A stretch of DNA of 64,000 nt from Streptomyces albospinus (GTDB lineage: Bacteria; Actinomycetota; Actinomycetes; Streptomycetales; Streptomycetaceae): contig NZ_BMRP01000014.1 in NCBI RefSeq assembly GCF_014648695.1, forward strand, positions 62,001-126,000, written 5' to 3'. Below the pieces are notes generated by a model. It made no database searches, was not told the origin of the DNA, and worked only from the letters and a program-made list of their open reading frames with translations. Shown one piece after another: positions 31,917 to 41,149 of the stretch. Position 1 is the stretch's first letter. Each line of letters starts with the position of its first letter. Made by a program: the position numbers and the translations under genes.

Positions 31917-33884
31917 TCAGTCTTCGGCTGCCGCGCTCGGCAGCTTCGCCTGGATCAGGTCCATGACGGAGGAGTCGGTGAGCGTGGTGACGTCGCCGAG
32001 GTCGCGGTTCTCGGCGACATCGCGCAGCAGCCGCCGCATGATCTTGCCGGAGCGGGTCTTGGGCAGTTCCGCGACCGGCAGGATCCGCTTGGGCTTGGCG
32101 ATCGGCCCGAGCTGCCGGCCGACGTGCGTGCGCAACTCGTCGACCAGGCCCTCGTCCTCCGCCGCGCCGCCGCGCAGGATGACGAAGGCGCAGATGGCCT
32201 GGGTGGTCTGCGGGTCCGTGGCGCCGACCACCGCGGCCTCGGCCACCTTCGGGTGCGCGACCAGCGCGGACTCCACCTCGGTGGTGGAGATGTTGTGGCC
32301 GGACACCAGCATCACGTCGTCGACCCGGCCGAGCAGCCAGATGTCGCCGTCCTCGTCCTTCTTCGCACCGTCCCCGGCGAAGTACTTGCCGGCGAATCGG
32401 GACCAGTACGTGTCCAGGTAGCGCTGGTCGTCGCCCCAGATGGTGCGCAGCATCGCCGGCCACGGCTCGGTCAGCACGAGATAGCCGCCGGAGCCGTCCG
32501 GGACCTCGTTGGCGTCGTCGTCGACCACGGTCGCGGCGATACCGGGCAGCGGCAGCTGCGCCGAGCCGGGCTTGGTGTCCGTCACGCCCGGCAGCGGGCT
32601 GAGCATCATCGCGCCGGTCTCGGTCTGCCACCAGGTGTCCACGATCGGTGCCGCGTCCGCCCCGATGTGCTTGCGGTACCACATCCAGGCCTCGGGGTTG
32701 ATCGGCTCGCCGACCGACCCCAGGACGCGCAGCGAGGACAGATCGAACTTCGCCGGGATGTCGTCGCCCCACTTCATGCAGGCGCGGATCGCGGTCGGCG
32801 CGGTGTACAGGATCGTCACGCCGTACTTCTGGACGATCTCCCACCAGCGGCCCTGGTGCGGGCTGTCCGGGGTGCCCTCGTAGAGCACCTCGGTCGCGCC
32901 GTTGGAGAGCGGGCCGTAGGTGATGTACGAGTGGCCGGTCACCCAGCCGACGTCGGCGGTGCACCAATAGACGTCGGTCTCCGGCTTGAGGTCGAAGACC
33001 GCGTGGTGGGTGTACGAGACCTGGGTGAGGTAGCCGCCGGTGGTGTGCAGGATGCCCTTGGGCTTACCCGTCGTCCCGGAGGTGTAGAGGATGAACAGCG
33101 GGTGCTCGGCGTCGAACGCCTCGGGGGTGTGCCGGTCGCTCTGCCGGTCGACGAACTCGTGCCACCACACGTCCCGGCCGTCGGTCCAGCCGATGTCCTG
33201 CTGGCCGGTACGGCGCACGACCAGGACGCTGCGGACGTCCTCGGTGCCGGGACGGGTCAGCGCCTCGTCGACGGCCGGCTTGAGGGCGGACGGCTTGCCG
33301 CGGCGGTAGCCGCCGTCGGCGGTGATCACCACACGGGCGTCGGCGTCGTGGATACGGGTCGCCAGCGCGTCCGCGGAGAAGCCGCCGAAGACGACGGAGT
33401 GCGGGGCGCCCAGCCGGGCGCAGGCCAGCATGGCGATGACCGCTTCGGGGATCATCGGCAGGTAGATGGCGACCCGGTCGCCGCTGCGCACCCCCAGGGC
33501 GGTCAGGGCGTTGGCGGCCTTGCACACCTCGCTCTGGAGCTCGGCGTAGGTGATCGTGCGGGTGTCGCCCGGCTCGCCCTCGAAGTGGATCGCGACCCGG
33601 TCGCCCAGGCCGTTCTCCACGTGGCGGTCCACGCAGTTGTAGGCGACGTTGAGCTTGCCGTCGGCGAACCACTTCGCGAACGGCGGGTTGGACCAGTCAA
33701 GGGTCTCGGTGGGCTCGGTCGCCCAGGTCAGGCGCTTGGCCTGCGCGGCCCAGAAGCCCGGCCGGTCCGCCGCGGCCTCTTCGTACGCGGCGGCCGTGAC
33801 GTTGGCGTGCGCGGCCAGGTCGGCGGGCGGCGCGAACCGCCGCTCCTCCTTGAGCATGTTGGAGATGGAAGGACGCTTGTCCAT
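31917..33884 (-). CDS. acs: acetyl-CoA synthetase (AMP-forming)
   Basis: 655 residues, full length for the enzyme that activates acetate with ATP and CoA through acetyl-AMP. Motifs: the P-loop LYTSGTTGKPKG (about residue 270), VDTWWQTETGAM (acetate pocket Trp included, about 415), YFAGDGAKKDEDGDIWLLGRVDD (hinge), and LPKTRSGKIMRR near 605-620 with the Lys that is acetylated by Pat-type enzymes. The start ATG at 33884 has GGGAG 7 bases upstream; the frame extends to 33944 but without family support. The promoter region holds the GGCCCATTGGCC palindrome. The hairpin at 31839-31877 ends the transcript. Confidence 0.96.
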   Translation of the reverse strand: MDKRPSISNMLKEERRFAPPADLAAHANVTAAAYEEAAADRPGFWAAQAKRLTWATEPTETLDWSNPPFAKWFADGKLNVAYNCVDRHVENGLGDRVAIHFEGEPGDTRTITYAELQSEVCKAANALTALGVRSGDRVAIYLPMIPEAVIAMLACARLGAPHSVVFGGFSADALATRIHDADARVVITADGGYRRGKPSALKPAVDEALTRPGTEDVRSVLVVRRTGQQDIGWTDGRDVWWHEFVDRQSDRHTPEAFDAEHPLFILYTSGTTGKPKGILHTTGGYLTQVSYTHHAVFDLKPETDVYWCTADVGWVTGHSYITYGPLSNGATEVLYEGTPDSPHQGRWWEIVQKYGVTILYTAPTAIRACMKWGDDIPAKFDLSSLRVLGSVGEPINPEAWMWYRKHIGADAAPIVDTWWQTETGAMMLSPLPGVTDTKPGSAQLPLPGIAATVVDDDANEVPDGSGGYLVLTEPWPAMLRTIWGDDQRYLDTYWSRFAGKYFAGDGAKKDEDGDIWLLGRVDDVMLVSGHNISTTEVESALVAHPKVAEAAVVGATDPQTTQAICAFVILRGGAAEDEGLVDELRTHVGRQLGPIAKPKRILPVAELPKTRSGKIMRRLLRDVAENRDLGDVTTLTDSSVMDLIQAKLPSAAAED

Positions 33885-33922
33885 GTCGACGGCTCCCGAG
33901 GACGCTGTGGTGTAGACCAATA

Positions 33923-33934
33923 GGCCAATGGGCC
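33923..33934 (-). promoter_or_regulatory. palindromic GGCCCATTGGCC element upstream of acs
   Basis: Read in the acs direction the sequence is GGCCCATTGGCCTATTGGT, ending 38 bp before the start codon. The 12-bp core is identical to one 19 bp upstream of the secreted-protein gene at 56227. Likely a transcription-factor site or a -35-region element. Confidence 0.45.
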
Positions 33935-34080
33935 AAATGCTCAATGATCAAGCGGAGGTTGGTCAACCCCCATCGATCCTGGCACTAACGACGCTTCGGG
34001 TACAGCGTCACTCGGCGGCGCCGTGTGTCTCCCGCCGGAGCGGGGCGCCCGGGGCGCGCGCCGCCCGCTCCGGAGGCGGC

Positions 34081-34106
34081 GCCGCGGCCCGTCCCCCGGC
34101 CGCGGC
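34081..34106 (-). terminator. hairpin after the SulP-carbonic anhydrase gene
   Basis: GCCGCGGCC (34081-34089) and GGCCGCGGC (34098-34106) pair perfectly around an 8-base loop, 28 bases beyond the stop of the SulP fusion gene and upstream of acs on the same strand. Confidence 0.6.
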
Positions 34107-34133
34107 AGGCCGCCCGCGGGGCCGTCCTACGGG

Positions 34134-36461
34134 TCAGATCCGGGCCACCTGAACATCGGCGTGGACGGGGCGGAACCACCCGCTGGGCTCGTCGAGCACG
34201 TACGCCTGGGCCTCGGCGACATGGAAATACATGCCGTGCAGCGTGAGCGAGCCCTCCGCCGTCCGGCGGGCGACGGACGGATGCGTCCTCAGGTGGTCGA
34301 GCTGCTGGCGGACGTTGACCAGCGCCAGCCGCTCCTGGTCGTCGCCCACCGGCCGCTCGCCGAGCGCGACTTCACCCCTGCCCAGCCGCCCGATGCGCTC
34401 CATGCGGGCCAGGCTCGGGCGGCCGTGCCGCAGCCAGCGGGCGAGCGGCGTCGCCTCGGCCGGCTCGGCCGGGGACGCGGCCGAGCCGAGCAGTGCCGCC
34501 ATGGCGCCGCACCCCGAATGCCCGCAGACGGTGATCGAGCCGACCCGCAGCACCTCGACGGCGTATTCGATCGCCGCGCCCACCGAGTCGCAGGAGGCGT
34601 CCGAGCCGGGCGGTGGCACCAGATTGCCGATGTTGCGGACGGTGAACAGGTCGCCCGGACCGCTCGATGTGATCATGCTCGTCACCAGCCGGGAGTCGGC
34701 GCAGGTCAGGAAGAGCTGGGTGGGCCGCTGCCCCTCCCGGGCCAGCCGGGCCAGCTCCTCGCGCACCAGCGGGGCGGTGTGCCGCTGGAACGCGCTGATC
34801 CCGCCCAGCAGTTGGCTGCCGCTGCTCTCATGGGCCGCCGTACGGTCCGGGGCGGGTCGGGTGCAGTGGTGATTGCGCCAGGGCGTCCACGGGCGGCAGG
34901 CGTGCGCACTGGCCGGCTCGGCGATCGGGCGGCCCGAGCGGCCCCCGAGACGCACCCAGCCGCCGCTCGCCCGGTGGGCGGCCGACCAGGACTGCAACGC
35001 CTCGTAGGCGGCGTGGTCCATGAACGAGCCGCACAGTTCGACGACGACGCCGGCGCCCGGCGGCACCAGGGCCAGTGCCCGGGTCAGCCGCGGCACCGCC
35101 AGGAACGTCAACTGCCCGCTGATGCGCACCCGGTGGCCGTCGGACTCCTCCGTCACCGCGACCCGGGTGTGCGTCAGCCGGCGCAGCGCCAGGAAGACCC
35201 CGACCGCGATCCCGGTCAGTACGCCCTGGAGCACGCCGAGGAGCACCACCGCGCCCAACGTGGCCGCGTACACCGGGAATTCGCGGTGCCGCTGCACATG
35301 CCGGATGTGCGCAAAGCTCACCATCCGTACGCCGACGGCCATCACCAGCGCGGCGAGCGCGGCCAGCGGGATCAGCTCCAGCACCCCGGCCAGCAGGCCC
35401 GCGCACAACAGCACCCACACGCCGTGCAGCACGGTCGCCCGGCGGGTGGCCGCACCGGCCTGCACATTGGCCGAGCCGCGGATCGCGCCCCCGGAGACGG
35501 GCAGCCCGCCCGCGAGCCCGGAGACGATGTTGGCCACGCCCTGGGCGGCCAGCTCGCGGTTGAGCCGTGGCCGTTCCGTGGCGGCCCCGGGCCGCTCTGC
35601 GGCGAGCCGGTCCACGGCCACCGCGGACAGCAGCGACTCCGTACTGGCGACGAGGGTGACGGTCAGCACCGCCGCGGCGAGGGCCGCCACGGACGCGTCC
35701 GGCAGCACCGGTGGCTGGGGCAGCCGCCAGGACGGCAGCTGGACGCGGGGCACCGCCGCCCCCGCGCCGACCGCGGTCGCGGCCAGCACCGCGGCCAGCG
35801 GGGCGGGCAGCAGCCGCGCCCAGCGCCCCGCGCGGCCCGGCAGCCGCGGCCAGCCGGCGAGGACGGCGACCGTGACGGCCCCGATGGCCGCCGCGACGGC
35901 ATGCGGATGCGCCAACTGGCCGGGCAGCGCCACGGCGTTGTCGACGGCCGAGCTGTCCGGGCTGCCGCCGAGTACCACATGGAGCTGCCCGACGGCGATG
36001 GTGACACCGATACCGGCGAGCATGCCGTGCACGATCGCCGGGCTGATCGCCAGGGCGGCGCGGGCCACCCGCACTGCCCCCAGGGCGAGTTGGGCGAGGC
36101 CGGCCAGGACCGTGATCGCGCAGGTGGCGCGCCAGCCGTAGCGCTGGACGAGGTCGGCGGTGACCACCAGGAGGCCGGTGGCCGCGCCGGTCACCTGGAG
36201 CGGGGCGCCGCCGAGCAGGCCCGCGACGATCCCGCCGGCCGCCGCGGCGACCAGGCCGGCCTGGAGCGGGGCGCCGGTGGCCAGGGCGATGCCGAGCGAC
36301 AGCGGGACGGCGAGCAGGAAGACGACGGCAGAGGCGGAGAGGTCGCCGCGCCAGGTGGCGTACCGGTCCCCTTTCCGGCGGGGGCCGGGCCCGGCGGGCG
36401 TACCGGGCTCGGGAGGGATCTCGGTCCGCGGTGGCTGCGGCGGCTTCTGGATCTGCGACAT
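34134..36461 (-). CDS. SulP anion transporter fused to a STAS domain and a beta-carbonic anhydrase
   Basis: 775 residues. The first 420 form a SulP transporter (GDLSASAVVFLLAVPLSLGIA is the family start; helices continue to VFLALRRL). A STAS domain follows (about 440-540, HRVRISGQLTFLAVPRL), then a linker and a complete beta-class carbonic anhydrase (about 560-770). Its zinc and proton-shuttle residues are Cys587 and the Asp/Arg pair in CADSR, His648 and Cys651 in GHSGCGAM. SulP-CA fusions (BicA-like) are thought to move bicarbonate and feed it as CO2 or the reverse. The ligand set is intact, so the enzyme part should be active. The ATG at 36461 precedes MSQIQKPPQPP. The first 35 residues are a Pro-rich cytoplasmic tail. 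Confidence 0.93.
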   Translation of the reverse strand: MSQIQKPPQPPRTEIPPEPGTPAGPGPRRKGDRYATWRGDLSASAVVFLLAVPLSLGIALATGAPLQAGLVAAAAGGIVAGLLGGAPLQVTGAATGLLVVTADLVQRYGWRATCAITVLAGLAQLALGAVRVARAALAISPAIVHGMLAGIGVTIAVGQLHVVLGGSPDSSAVDNAVALPGQLAHPHAVAAAIGAVTVAVLAGWPRLPGRAGRWARLLPAPLAAVLAATAVGAGAAVPRVQLPSWRLPQPPVLPDASVAALAAAVLTVTLVASTESLLSAVAVDRLAAERPGAATERPRLNRELAAQGVANIVSGLAGGLPVSGGAIRGSANVQAGAATRRATVLHGVWVLLCAGLLAGVLELIPLAALAALVMAVGVRMVSFAHIRHVQRHREFPVYAATLGAVVLLGVLQGVLTGIAVGVFLALRRLTHTRVAVTEESDGHRVRISGQLTFLAVPRLTRALALVPPGAGVVVELCGSFMDHAAYEALQSWSAAHRASGGWVRLGGRSGRPIAEPASAHACRPWTPWRNHHCTRPAPDRTAAHESSGSQLLGGISAFQRHTAPLVREELARLAREGQRPTQLFLTCADSRLVTSMITSSGPGDLFTVRNIGNLVPPPGSDASCDSVGAAIEYAVEVLRVGSITVCGHSGCGAMAALLGSAASPAEPAEATPLARWLRHGRPSLARMERIGRLGRGEVALGERPVGDDQERLALVNVRQQLDHLRTHPSVARRTAEGSLTLHGMYFHVAEAQAYVLDEPSGWFRPVHADVQVARI

Positions 36462-36785
36462 TCCCGTCTCCTCCGGGGCGGCGCGGTCGCGCGGGGGCGC
36501 GATCGTGGGGCGGCGGTGTACTGCGGCGGGACGCGAGCCGGCCGGCGGTCGTCGCGGTGGGTGACGTTCCGGTGACTCTCAAGCATCGGTAAATGAATCG
36601 TAATGGAGCGTAAAGCCCCCGAGGGGTCATTTCGGGCATACGAGTCAGCCGTTCCATCTATCGAGTGAATAACGCGACTGCCGCCTTGCTGCTTTGCTCG
36701 CTTGTTCAGGCATATATGGATTTAGAAGTGGTTTTTCTTATAAATCGCTCAGAAGGTGTGCCCGGCACCAGGAATGAGGCGGCTG
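36462..36785. other. intergenic region with an AT-rich segment
   Basis: 324 bp between the divergent SulP fusion gene and the broken lipoprotein gene. 36590-36765 is markedly AT-rich for this genome (runs such as TTTTTCTTATAAATC), typical of promoter DNA or of relaxed sequence next to a pseudogene. No gene, and no clear hexamer pair, can be assigned. Confidence 0.5.
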
Positions 36786-37962
36786 ATGGCAGGCATATCG
36801 AAGACGACGGCACGCATCGCGGTCACGGTGGTGCCGGCGGCGATGGCCGGCTGCTCCGGGGCGCAGCCGTACCAGCCGCGGCCCCAGGGCCTCAAGCCGG
36901 GCGGGAAACCACCGCAGTTCGTGGTCTTCTCCTGGGACGGGGCGGGGGAGGACGGGTAGCGGCTCTTCTCGCACTTCCGGGCCGTCGGCAAGAAGTACGG
37001 CGCGACGATGACGTACTTCCTCAGCGGCGTCCACCTGCTCCCCGGCGACAGGGCGGAGCTCTGCGAACCGCCCCGGCACGAGCCCGGCGCCTCGGCGATC
37101 GGCTTCAACGACATCCAGGGATCAGGGACACCGTGGCCCAGATACGCGGTGCCTGGGAGGACGGCAACGAGACAGGCACCCACTTCAACGGCCACTTCTG
37201 CGGCTCCCACGGGGGCGTCGGCAGCTGGACGCCGGAGGAGTGGCAGAGCGAGATCGAGCAGGCCGTGTCGTTCGTCCGGAACTGGAAGACCAACTCCGGC
37301 CCCAGGGACGAGCAGCCGCTCCCGTTCGACTACGCCAGGGAACTGGTGGGAGGCCGCGCGCCCTGTCTGGAAGGGCAGTGCAATCCGATACCCGCAGCCA
37401 AGGAGATGGGCTTCCGCTACGACGCCAGCTCGGCGGGCGGCCGGCAGACCTGGCCGCGGCGGATCGACGGCATCTGGGACTTCCCGCTACAGGAGATACC
37501 GTTCCCCGGCCGCGACTTCGAGACGCTCTCGATGGACTACAACTTCCTCGCCAACCAGTCGGGTACCACCATGGCGACCGCGCCATGCACGCCCTCTGGG
37601 GCCGGCGGATGCGCGGCGGCCTCCTCGACGCCTTCGACCGCGCCTTCCACGGAAACCGCGCCCCGCTGTTCGTCGGCGACCACTTCGAGTCCTGGAACGA
37701 CGGCATCTACATGGAGGCCGTCGAAGAGGCGATCAAGGACATCTGCCCACGCAGGGGCGTGCACCGCGTCAGCTTCAAGCAGCTGAGCGACTGGCTGGAC
37801 GTGCAGGATCCGGAGGTGCTGGCCCGGCTCCAGGAGCTGCCGGTGGGCCGGGCGCCGAAGGAGGGCTGGGCGCCGAAGGAGGGCTGGGCGGCGTACCTCT
37901 CCGATTCCCGCGAGGCGCCCGGCCCGGAGCAGGCGGCGCGGGTCAGGCCGGTTGCGGGGTAG
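36786..37962 (+). pseudogene. broken polysaccharide-deacetylase-like lipoprotein gene
   Basis: Three reading frames together encode one recognisable protein: a lipoprotein leader (MAGISKTTARIAVTVV...AMAGC), then PPQFVVFSWDGAGED, KYGATMTYFLSGVHLL, GTHFNGHFCG and a C-terminal ESWN...VSFKQLSDWLD. The protein resembles the intact streptomycete lipoprotein of the NodB/deacetylase type. Three lesions are visible: an in-frame TAG at 36957-36959 (probably CAG to TAG), one base lost at about 37118-37122, and one base lost at about 37573. The 3' end also contains an 18-bp direct duplication (37852-37887, APKEGW twice). The last 20 bp overlap the convergent ATPase gene. Sequencing error could explain a single lesion, hardly three. 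Confidence 0.88.
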
Positions 37963-38929
37963 CCGTCCCCTCGAAGAGCACGAAGGCGGGGTCGACCTGG
38001 GCGGCCAGGTCGGCGCCCATTCTGGCGTTGCCCCAGCTCTCCGCGTTCTTCAGGTGGAAGTGCACCATCTGGCGCGTGTAGCGCTCCCAGTCACGGCCCT
38101 CGTAGGACGCGTCGGCGGCGTCGTGCAGCGCCTCCAGGGCGCGGCGGTTGGCCTCCTCCAGCAGCGCGAAGGGGGCCGGGCGGCCCTTCTCCACGGCGCG
38201 CACCCAGTCGGAGTGCCCGACGCACACCAGTAGGTCGTCGCCCACCTCGGCACGCAGGAACGCCAGGTCGTCGGGGCCCTGGACCTTGTTGCCCACCACC
38301 CTCAACGGGACGCCGAAGTCCTGGGCGTACTCCTTGTACTGGCGGTAGACGGCGATGCCCTTACGGGTCGGTTCGGCGACCAGGAACGTCATGTCGAAGC
38401 GGGTGAACATCCCGGAGGCGAAGGAGTCGGATCCGGCGGTCATGTCGACCACGACATACTCCGCGCGGCCGTCCACGAGGTGGTTCAGGCACAGCTCGAT
38501 CGCGCCGACCTTGGAGTGGTAGCAGGCCACGCCCAGATCGGACTCGGTGAACGGGCCGGTGGCCATCAGCCGCACCGCCCCGTCGTCGAGGGGCACGGTG
38601 CGGGCGCAGGCGTCGTAGACCGGGTTGTCCTCGCAGATCCGCAGCAGCCGCGAGCCCTCGCCGGGCGGCGTCGTCTTGATCATCGTCTCGGTGGACGGGA
38701 TCCGGGGGTTGGCACCGCGCAAGTAGTCCTTGATCAGCGGGAGATGGGCGCCCATCGCGGGCAGCTCGGCGGCCTCCGCCTCGTCCAGGCCGAGCGCGAC
38801 GCCCAGGTGCTGATTGATGTCGGCGTCCACCGCGATGACGGGGAGCCGGGCCGCGGCCAGCTGCCGGATGAACAGCGAGGACAGGGTGGTCTTGCCACTG
38901 CCGCCCTTGCCTACGAAAGCGATCTTCAT
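37943..38929 (-). CDS. MinD/CooC-like P-loop ATPase
   Basis: 328 residues. The deviant Walker A (GKGGSGKTT, residues 8-16, with the signature Lys), VDADINQHLG and VVDMTAGSDSFASGMF define the SIMIBI ATPases of the CooC/MinD group. CooC inserts nickel into CO dehydrogenase and MinD positions septa; neither partner is here, so the client is unknown. No signal or membrane segment. The ATG at 38929 begins MKIAFV; GTG 38935 and TTG 38938 are 6-9 bases earlier. Its 3' end overlaps the deacetylase pseudogene by 20 bp. Confidence 0.9.
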   Translation of the reverse strand: MKIAFVGKGGSGKTTLSSLFIRQLAAARLPVIAVDADINQHLGVALGLDEAEAAELPAMGAHLPLIKDYLRGANPRIPSTETMIKTTPPGEGSRLLRICEDNPVYDACARTVPLDDGAVRLMATGPFTESDLGVACYHSKVGAIELCLNHLVDGRAEYVVVDMTAGSDSFASGMFTRFDMTFLVAEPTRKGIAVYRQYKEYAQDFGVPLRVVGNKVQGPDDLAFLRAEVGDDLLVCVGHSDWVRAVEKGRPAPFALLEEANRRALEALHDAADASYEGRDWERYTRQMVHFHLKNAESWGNARMGADLAAQVDPAFVLFEGTATPQPA

Positions 38930-39030
38930 GTTCACCAAGCGTAGGCGTGAGATAGCTCTCCGCGAGAGGTTTACGTGAAGAAGACCACTCCTTCGAGGGG
39001 TCTGGCCTCATGGTGCGTAGGGTCGTCCTC

Positions 39031-39888
39031 ATGGCTGGAATCTCCGGGGGGACGACCCCCGAACCCCCGAAGGCGAGCGCCGATCCGCTCGCGGCGCTGG
39101 CGACGCTGCCCGGCGTCACCGACGCCGTGGACTCCGTACGCAAGGCCGTCGACCGGGTCTACGGGCACCGGATCATGCGGCGCCGCAGCACCGAGATCAC
39201 CGCCGAGGCGGCGCTGCGCGGAGCCCGTGGTTCCGCGGCGCTCTCGGGGGCCGACTGGGCGCTCGAAGAGGTCCGGCGGCGCACCGACTTCGGTGTGCCG
39301 GGCGAGCCGTGGACGGTCGGCGCGGCGCTGCGGCTGACCGCCGAGGCGGGCCAGCTGCTGAGCGTGTGGCGGCAGTCGCCGCTGCGGGTGCTGGCGCGGC
39401 TCCATCTGGTCGCGGCCGGCGGTGGCGCGGCGGACGAGACGGTGGGCCGGCCGCGGCTGGGCACCGAGCCGGTGGACGAGCCGCTGGTCGAGCTGGCGCT
39501 GCCGGACGCCGAGGAGGTCGCCGGGCGGCTGGACGGGCTGGCGCGGCTGCTGCTGGCGGGCACCGAGGCGCCGGCCCTGGTGACCGCCGCGGTGGTGCAC
39601 GGCGAGCTGCTGGCGTTGCGGCCCTTCGGCTCGTACAACGGGCTGGTCGCGCGGGCCGCGCAGCGCATCGTCCTGGTCGGCAGCGGACTGGACCCGAAGG
39701 CCATCTGCTCGGCGGAGGTCGGCCACGCAGAACAGGGGAGCGCGGCCTACACGGCGGCCCTCCGGGGATACGCCTCGGGCACGCCCGAGGGCGTCGCGGA
39801 GTGGATCGCGCACTGCGGGCGCGCGGTCGAGCTGGGCGTACGGGAGAGCACCGCCGTCTGCGAGGCGCTCCAGCGCGGCGCGGCGTGA
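39031..39888 (+). CDS. Fic/DOC-fold protein with degenerate active site
   Basis: 285 residues, soluble. The N-terminal helix bundle contains AVDRVYGHRIMRRRSTEI and the middle GSAALSGADWALEEV, which resembles the inhibitory helix region of Fic proteins (ASAAIEGN-type). The hallmark loop HPFxxGNGRxxR of AMPylating Fic enzymes is represented by LRPFGSYNGLVARAAQR (about residues 190-206): His, the Gly-Asn pair and the first Arg are replaced. Catalysis by the standard mechanism is therefore unlikely. Databases often label the Streptomyces homologue oxidoreductase; I see no oxidoreductase motif. The ATG at 39031 is preferred over 39010. It is divergent from the MinD-like ATPase and ends in a hairpin. 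Confidence 0.8.
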   Translation: MAGISGGTTPEPPKASADPLAALATLPGVTDAVDSVRKAVDRVYGHRIMRRRSTEITAEAALRGARGSAALSGADWALEEVRRRTDFGVPGEPWTVGAALRLTAEAGQLLSVWRQSPLRVLARLHLVAAGGGAADETVGRPRLGTEPVDEPLVELALPDAEEVAGRLDGLARLLLAGTEAPALVTAAVVHGELLALRPFGSYNGLVARAAQRIVLVGSGLDPKAICSAEVGHAEQGSAAYTAALRGYASGTPEGVAEWIAHCGRAVELGVRESTAVCEALQRGAA

Positions 39889-39916
39889 GCGGAACTCAGC
39901 GCCCCTGACACGGGTT

Positions 39917-39946
39917 GCGGCGGTACCAACCCTGAGGTACCGCCGC
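39917..39946 (+). terminator. terminator after the Fic-fold gene
   Basis: GCGGCGGTACC (39917-39927) and GGTACCGCCGC (39936-39946) pair perfectly around AACCCTGA, 28 bases after the stop. No T-run. The HAD gene converges from the right, about 200 bp on. Confidence 0.75.
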
Positions 39947-40153
39947 TGGCACGTCTGCCGGGTTACCAAGCGTGCACGATATTTGCCCATCAGGTCGGAA
40001 TCGTTGTCCGGTTACCTGGTGCGGCTGGCCCGTAATCGACGGGTCGGCGTCGCGTGGGTGCTCGACATTCATGCATCGGTCCGTGGGCCTTGATGCGGTT
40101 AAAGGTGTTCCTCTCGGATGTCCTTGGTCTCGCGGGCCGTTACTTCCTTTGTA

Positions 40154-41062
40154 CTACTCATGCGGAGTAAGCGGAACCCCAGCCCCCAGATCTTTACGTT
40201 TGGCGACAAATACGGGCATTACGGCAAGGCGTTTCTTTCCGCTATTACGCCGGTTCGTGTACCAGACCAGGGTCGCGGTCGCGGCCGCCGCGCCCACCGC
40301 TGCGACGACGGCGAGCACCGGCCGCGAGGGCATCGACAGCGTCGGCAGCCGCTGCTTGAGCGGGACGGGGCGGCTGAAGGTGCGCACCGGCCAGCCGCGG
40401 GCGACCGCCTCGCGGCGCAGCGCCCGGTCCGGGTTGACCGCGCAGGGGTGGCCGACCGTCTCCAGCATCGGCACGTCGGTCACCGAGTCGCTGTACGCGT
40501 AGCAGCGCCGCAGGTCGTATCCCTCGGAGGCGGCCAGTTCCCGGACGGCCTCCGCTTTCGTGGGGCCGTAGGCGTAGTACTCCACCTCTCCGGTGAAGCG
40601 GCCGTCCTCGCCGACGACCATCCTGGTGGCCACCACCCGGTCCGCGCCCAGGAGTTCGCCGATCGGCTCGACGACCTCGGCGCCGGACGTCGAGACGATC
40701 ACGACGTCCCTTCCGGCCGCGTGGTGTTCCTCGATGAGTGAGGCCGCTTCGTCATAAATGATCGGGTCGATGAGATCGTGCAGCGTTTCGGCGACGATCT
40801 CCCGGACCTGTGCCACATCCCAACCGCGGCACAGTGAGGAGAGATATTCGCGCATCCGCTCCATCTGGTCGTGATCCGCGCCGCCTGCGAGGAACACGAA
40901 CTGGGCGTACGCGGTGCGCAGTACGGCCCGCCGATTGATCAGGCCGCCTTGGTAGAACGGCTTGCTGAAGGTCAGCGTGCTCGACTTTGCAATGACGGTC
41001 TTGTCCAAGTCGAAGAACGCGGCAGTACGGGGAGTCGAGTGAGGCACGGAGTGGTTTTCCAC
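40154..41062 (-). CDS. HAD superfamily IB phosphatase with C-terminal membrane helix
   Basis: 302 residues. HAD motifs: FFDLDKTVIAKSS (nucleophile Asp and acid Asp, about residues 16-27), VVIVSTSG (motif II), and DSVTDVPML with Lys upstream in GPTKAEAV. This is the SerB-like IB group found next to ssd in streptomycetes and known there as a morphological-differentiation-associated protein. The catalytic part is followed by a membrane helix (PVLAVVAAVGAAAATATLVWYTNRR) and a 30-residue basic tail longer than in the S. coelicolor protein as I remember it. The GTG at 41062 matches the S. coelicolor start (VENHS); ATG 41086 is an alternative. It is divergent from ssd. Confidence 0.88.
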   Translation of the reverse strand: MENHSVPHSTPRTAAFFDLDKTVIAKSSTLTFSKPFYQGGLINRRAVLRTAYAQFVFLAGGADHDQMERMREYLSSLCRGWDVAQVREIVAETLHDLIDPIIYDEAASLIEEHHAAGRDVVIVSTSGAEVVEPIGELLGADRVVATRMVVGEDGRFTGEVEYYAYGPTKAEAVRELAASEGYDLRRCYAYSDSVTDVPMLETVGHPCAVNPDRALRREAVARGWPVRTFSRPVPLKQRLPTLSMPSRPVLAVVAAVGAAAATATLVWYTNRRNSGKKRLAVMPVFVAKRKDLGAGVPLTPHE

Positions 41063-41149
41063 GGGGTGAGCATAGGCGCCCACCATTCGGCGTAAGGTGT
41101 GGCGCGTGGGTTTGCCTGAGAAGGCTCTCGGGTACACCATGGAAGTCAC

